From: JAULUH01 sp032111745
Lineage (GTDB): Bacteria > Chloroflexota > Anaerolineae > JAAEKA01
NCBI GenBank assembly: GCA_032111745.1
Contig: JAULUH010000472.1
Location: forward strand, 1 to 27,389
DNA length: 27,389 nucleotides
Direction: 5' to 3'
Positions 24,814 to 27,389 of the stretch are shown here, piece after piece. The first letter of the stretch is position 1. The number at the start of each line of letters is the position of its first letter. The position numbers were made by a program, and so were the translations under genes. The notes beneath the pieces were generated by a model. It had not been told where the DNA came from. It saw only the letters and a list, made by a program, of their open reading frames with translations, and did not search any database.

Positions 24814-25695
24814 ATGACCAAGCTCAACACCACCCGTCGCCTCCTCAAAGACACCTGGCACCAATGGCGCGCCGACGACGCCGGCACCCTGGCCGCCGCC
24901 CTGGCCTTCTACACCGCCCTCTCCATCGCCCCCCTGCTCATGGCCATCATCACCCTGGTCGGGGCCATCTTCGGCCGCGACACCGCAGAGCGCGAGCTGA
25001 TTGCCCAGATCGCACAGCTCATGGGGCCACAGGCCGCCGCCTTCGCCCAGATGGTCGTCGACAACCAGCCCACGCGGGGCACCCGCGGCGGCCTGTTCGC
25101 CGTGCTCGAGCTCGTCGTCCTCTTCTGGGGCGCGGCCAACGTCTTCAACCAGCTGCTCAACACCCTCAACAAGATCTGGAACGTCCAGCCCCGGCCCGGC
25201 CTGGGGCTGCTCCAGCTGCTGCGCAGCCGCCTCTTCTCTTTCGGACTGGTGCTGGCTATCGGCTTCTTGCTCCTGGTGTCCCTGGTGCTCAGCGCAACCT
25301 TCGCCCGGCTCATCCAGGAGATCAACGCCCGCCTGCCTGCCGCCCCCTGGCTCTGGCAGGGCGCCAACCTTCTGCTGACCCTGGCCATAGCCACCCTGCT
25401 GTTCGCGCTGCTCTTCAAATACGTGCCCGACGTCAAGATCAGCTGGCGCGTCACCTGGATCGGCGCCGCCGTCACCGCCCTGCTCTTCGTCCTGGGCACC
25501 TTCATCCTGGAGGCCTACCTGGCCGGCGAGGGGACCGCCTACGGCGTGGCCGGCTCTCTGGTCGTCTTCCTCCTCTGGGTCTTCTACTCCGCCCAGATCC
25601 TCTTCCTCGGCGCCGAGCTCACCCAGGTCGTTGCCCACCACCTCGGCACCGCCATGGCCCGGCCGCACCGCCGTTCATGCCCTGGTCGCTCATGA
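24814..25695 (+). CDS. YihY/virulence factor BrkB family membrane protein
   Basis: A 293-residue integral membrane protein with about six hydrophobic segments. Family marks are WRADDAGTLAAALAFYTALSI (given here in part: AAALAFYTALSIAPLL), FWGAANVFNQLLNTLNKIWNV in the first half (FNQLLNTLNKIWNV), FKYVPDVKISWRVTWIGA, and the C-terminal WVFYSAQILFLGAELTQV. The family is widespread; the old RNase BN assignment is wrong and transport function is unproved. I chose the ATG at 24814 (MTKLNTTRRLL), which begins at the normal family N-terminus, although its ribosome site (GAGG, 10 nt away) is weak; an in-frame ATG at 24757 adds a non-homologous Pro-rich leader. It follows the lipoprotein after 222 nt containing tandem REP-like repeats. 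Confidence 0.9.
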   Translation: MTKLNTTRRLLKDTWHQWRADDAGTLAAALAFYTALSIAPLLMAIITLVGAIFGRDTAERELIAQIAQLMGPQAAAFAQMVVDNQPTRGTRGGLFAVLELVVLFWGAANVFNQLLNTLNKIWNVQPRPGLGLLQLLRSRLFSFGLVLAIGFLLLVSLVLSATFARLIQEINARLPAAPWLWQGANLLLTLAIATLLFALLFKYVPDVKISWRVTWIGAAVTALLFVLGTFILEAYLAGEGTAYGVAGSLVVFLLWVFYSAQILFLGAELTQVVAHHLGTAMARPHRRSCPGRS

Positions 25696-25762
25696 AACCA
25701 GATCCCTCATGCTTGCTGTACGCAGCATCGCATCAACTGGTCGACACGCCCTTCTTCCCGCG

Positions 25763-25800
25763 CCCAAGGGCGAGCCACCTTCCAGCAGCTCGCTCTTGGG
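25763..25800. repeat. 13-bp stem hairpin downstream of YihY gene
   Basis: cccaagggcgagc/gctcgctcttggg (25763-25775 with 25788-25800), with a single G-T wobble and a 12-nt loop. No T-tract follows, so it is more likely a palindromic repeat or 3'-end stabiliser than an intrinsic terminator. Confidence 0.55.
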
Positions 25801-25906
25801 TAGGGGCGGGGTCTCCCCCATCCGTTCCAACTAATCCTGCGCTGGCCACCTCCTTCGCCCGGCAGTCTCGCCATCTATACGGCATCGCAAGGATACGCCG
25901 TACCAT

Positions 25907-25942
25907 TCCCTTGGTAGGGGCGTGCCCTCCGTGGCCGCCCCG
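25907..25942. repeat. GC-rich palindromic repeat (GGGGCG...CGCCCC), copy 2
   Basis: Matches 13983-14018 over 36 nt with one difference. Both copies lie in convergent intergenic regions. Confidence 0.75.
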
Positions 25943-26072
25943 GTCGTGGCACCCCCGAAGCTGGCTCTTATCCGATACCTCGTCACGAGGGAATATGGCC
26001 GCCGATCGCGCAGCATCCCGTAGGGAAGCGATCTCGCCCCATACCCTTGGCCCCACTTGACCTCGCATGCAA

Positions 26073-26106
26073 AAAGGGCGAACCACCCACCGGCGGCTCG
26101 CCCTTT
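26073..26106. terminator. Strong bidirectional intrinsic terminator
   Basis: Perfect 9-bp stem aaagggcga/tcgcccttt (26073-26081 with 26098-26106), 16-nt loop. On the minus strand it runs into TTTTTGC, so it is a good terminator for the secreted-protein gene. On the plus strand it ends in CCCTTTCG and can also stop YihY transcription. Confidence 0.78.
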
Positions 26107-26205
26107 CGTGTCTCGCAAGGCCGGATCCAGCCCATCCGGCACTGGTTCCAGCCTCTCAGCTTGGGTCAGCCCGGCCAGCCCAGAAGCCGGCCCGCTGCCC
26201 CCAAT

Positions 26206-26993
26206 CTATGGTGCTCCGACCGTGCCATACTCACAGGCAATCGCCAGCCCGTCGAACAGGTTGGATGCCAGGTACGCGCAGCTGTCCCAGTCGCCCAACC
26301 CGCGGGCGATTGCGGAGAAGGTGACGATACGGGTCTCACCGGGAGCGCCCGGCTGGGACTGCACCCGTACTTCGCTTCCCGCCGCCACCGGCGTGCCCGC
26401 GCCGTCCGCGTACCAGTTCTCGCCCGAGTCACCGAACTTGTTCTCAGCACCAACGGTCAGGAACCCGCCATCGCCGTCGGACACGTCGCCGAAGGTGAAA
26501 CTGATGTCCTCGACGCCGTTGACGCTAATCCAGATCTGAAAGTCGTTCTGCTCACCGTCGCCCCAGTTAGGCACGTTCTCCCAGTCCAGGATCAGCCAGT
26601 CGTTGACGCCATCGGTGAGGATGCCAATCCGTAGGGCACCACCAGCCTCGGGGTTTAGATCGGTCCAGAAGGGCGCCAGCACGTTGTTGGGTGGGGCCGG
26701 GTCGGGCAGGATCTGGTTGATGTACTCGACGTCGGCGCCGGTGCCCCCGCCCACCACGGCATAGCCGTTGCTGACGATGCCGATGCGGGTGTAGCCTGCT
26801 GGGGACTGACTTGAATCTCTCCAGGCTGCCCACTGTGGGATTTCGGGCTCAAAATGGGCACCACCGGCAGCCAGAGTTTTCTCGCCGCCTTCTCCGGCTC
26901 TTGCTGCGCCACTGCCGGACTGATCGCCAGCACCATCAGGGCCAGGACGAGCAGTGCGTTGAGCGCCAGGCGCGCTCGTAATCGCCGTTGCAT
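26206..26993 (-). CDS. Secreted beta-rich protein with an apparent -1 frameshift
   Basis: The ATG at 26993 (GGAGGGA upstream) starts a textbook signal peptide, MQRRLRARLALNALLVLALM onward, with likely cleavage AVA|QQ after residue 29 and then the export-type linker KLWLPVVPIL. This frame continues to 26655 as implausible Ser/Thr/Pro-rich sequence. From about 26800 a good protein instead appears in another frame: GYTRIGIVSNGYAVVGGGTG, NNVLAPFWTDLNPE, GVNDWLILDWENVPNWG, FQIWISVNGVEDISF, ending at 26206. The two parts join if one base is restored, most simply in the GGGG run 26801-26804 (VSP-P-AGYTRIG), giving 262 residues. The domain resembles the C-terminal region of some secreted S8 peptidases, but no protease domain is present. 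It is a sequencing error, an inactivating mutation or phase variation. Confidence 0.72.
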
Positions 26994-27138
26994 GGTTGTC
27001 TTCCCTCCATTCGCATTGCGGCAACCTCACTGTAACGCCTACGGTCGCAAAGTCCAAGGGAATCCAGTCTCAGGCGATTGGTCTCACCTCCTTGGGCAGA
27101 TACTCAGTTGCTAGATTAAGGGTAGCCAAGTGGATGGC

Positions 27139-27169
27139 TGCCGCCGGCTGAGACAAACAGCCGGCGGCA
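27139..27169. terminator. 12-bp perfect hairpin
   Basis: tgccgccggctg/cagccggcggca with the 7-nt loop agacaaa. It is very stable, but there is no T-tract on either strand, so it may be a factor-assisted terminator, an mRNA-stabilising hairpin, or a leader element of the secreted-protein gene 146 nt downstream on the minus strand. Confidence 0.5.
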
Positions 27170-27338
27170 AGCCGGGACTTTCATCGATCGTTGATATGCC
27201 CAGGGCGGCCACCGGGTGCCTGCTCCACACGTACCCCCAGCGGTCGCAAGCACGCCCTCTTTCTAACAAATTCGCGGCCCCGTGTTAAGCAAAATCGCGT
27301 TCCGCCTGCCCTGGAACCAAAAACCCGCGACCAAAAAC

Positions 27339-27367
27339 TGGACATATTGATGACTATGCTATATGCT
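27339..27367 (+). promoter_or_regulatory. Possible promoter facing out of the window
   Basis: TGGACA (27339-27344, 5/6), 17-nt spacer, TATGCT (27362-27367, 4/6), with a second -10-like TATGAT at 27367-27372. The gene it would serve lies beyond the right edge. Confidence 0.3.
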
Positions 27368-27389
27368 ATGATGGATGAGAACAACCATT

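Larger units (their letters stand above)
25696..26205. other. 510-bp convergent intergenic region rich in hairpins
   Basis: It lies between the YihY gene and the convergent secreted-protein gene. It contains a long hairpin (25763-25800), a second copy of the GGGGCG...CGCCCC repeat (25907-25942) with a degenerate third one near 25796-25820, and a strong terminator (26073-26106). No coding sequence is supported. Confidence 0.65.
27058..27389. other. 332-bp upstream/intergenic region at the window edge
   Basis: No coding sequence is supported; a 67-codon minus frame (27384-27181) begins with TTG and has no ribosome site or motif. It contains a 12-bp hairpin (27139-27169) and an AT-rich plus-strand promoter-like segment at the right end. 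Confidence 0.5.

Noticed and set aside
27084..27093. Perfect Shine-Dalgarno (AAGGAGGTGA on the minus strand)
   Set aside because: No start codon occurs at a usable distance, and the secreted-protein gene downstream has its own ribosome site; probably chance.
27181..27384. 67-codon minus-strand ORF at the right edge
   Set aside because: TTG start without ribosome site, biased composition and no recognisable motif.

Overview
This is a GC-rich bacterial chromosomal window without rRNA, tRNA, CRISPR or intact mobile elements. The gene types suggest a Chloroflexota-like bacterium (Anaerolineae/Caldilineae type): an HTH/NB-ARC STAND protein with a TPR partner, PQQ-propeller lipoproteins, secreted beta-rich proteins, DUF418 and GyrI-like proteins, and many short GC-rich palindromic repeats between genes. 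No phylogenetic marker gene is present, so the assignment is an inference.

Layout. (1) 1-5153, mostly minus strand: a 3'-truncated ABC-F ATPase behind a structured leader and an intrinsic terminator; a TetR repressor with an NAD-dependent epimerase, driven by a promoter buried in a perfect 45-bp palindrome; and a tautomerase/PLP-aminotransferase pair. (2) 5186-5413: remnant of a REP-associated tyrosine transposase. (3) 5699-8955, plus strand: GyrI-like protein, DUF418 membrane protein, and a papain-fold (BtrH/C39-like) protein. (4) 9086-13832: divergent ppdK and pckA, forming a phosphoenolpyruvate/pyruvate/oxaloacetate module with a strong ppdK promoter. (5) 14300-18641, minus strand: a tightly packed operon of a small unknown protein, a penicillin-acylase-type Ntn hydrolase, a low-molecular-weight phosphatase and a fructosamine kinase; the last two form a probable protein-deglycation pair. 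(6) 18732-21406, minus strand: a STAND system split into HTH-NB-ARC and TPR genes joined by an ATGA overlap. (7) 21865-25695, plus strand: a large PQQ-propeller lipoprotein whose stop codon lies in a tandem REP-like repeat, then a YihY/BrkB membrane protein. (8) 26206-26993, minus strand: a secreted protein whose signal peptide and mature domain lie in different frames.

Regulation that can be read directly includes the TetR palindrome, several sigma70-type promoters, a terminator ahead of the ABC-F gene that could act as an attenuator, and strong hairpin terminators at gene ends. The least ordinary items are the 45-bp operator/promoter, the structured ABC-F leader, the split STAND pair, the acylase/deglycation operon, and the REP-like repeats found together with a decayed RAYT transposase.
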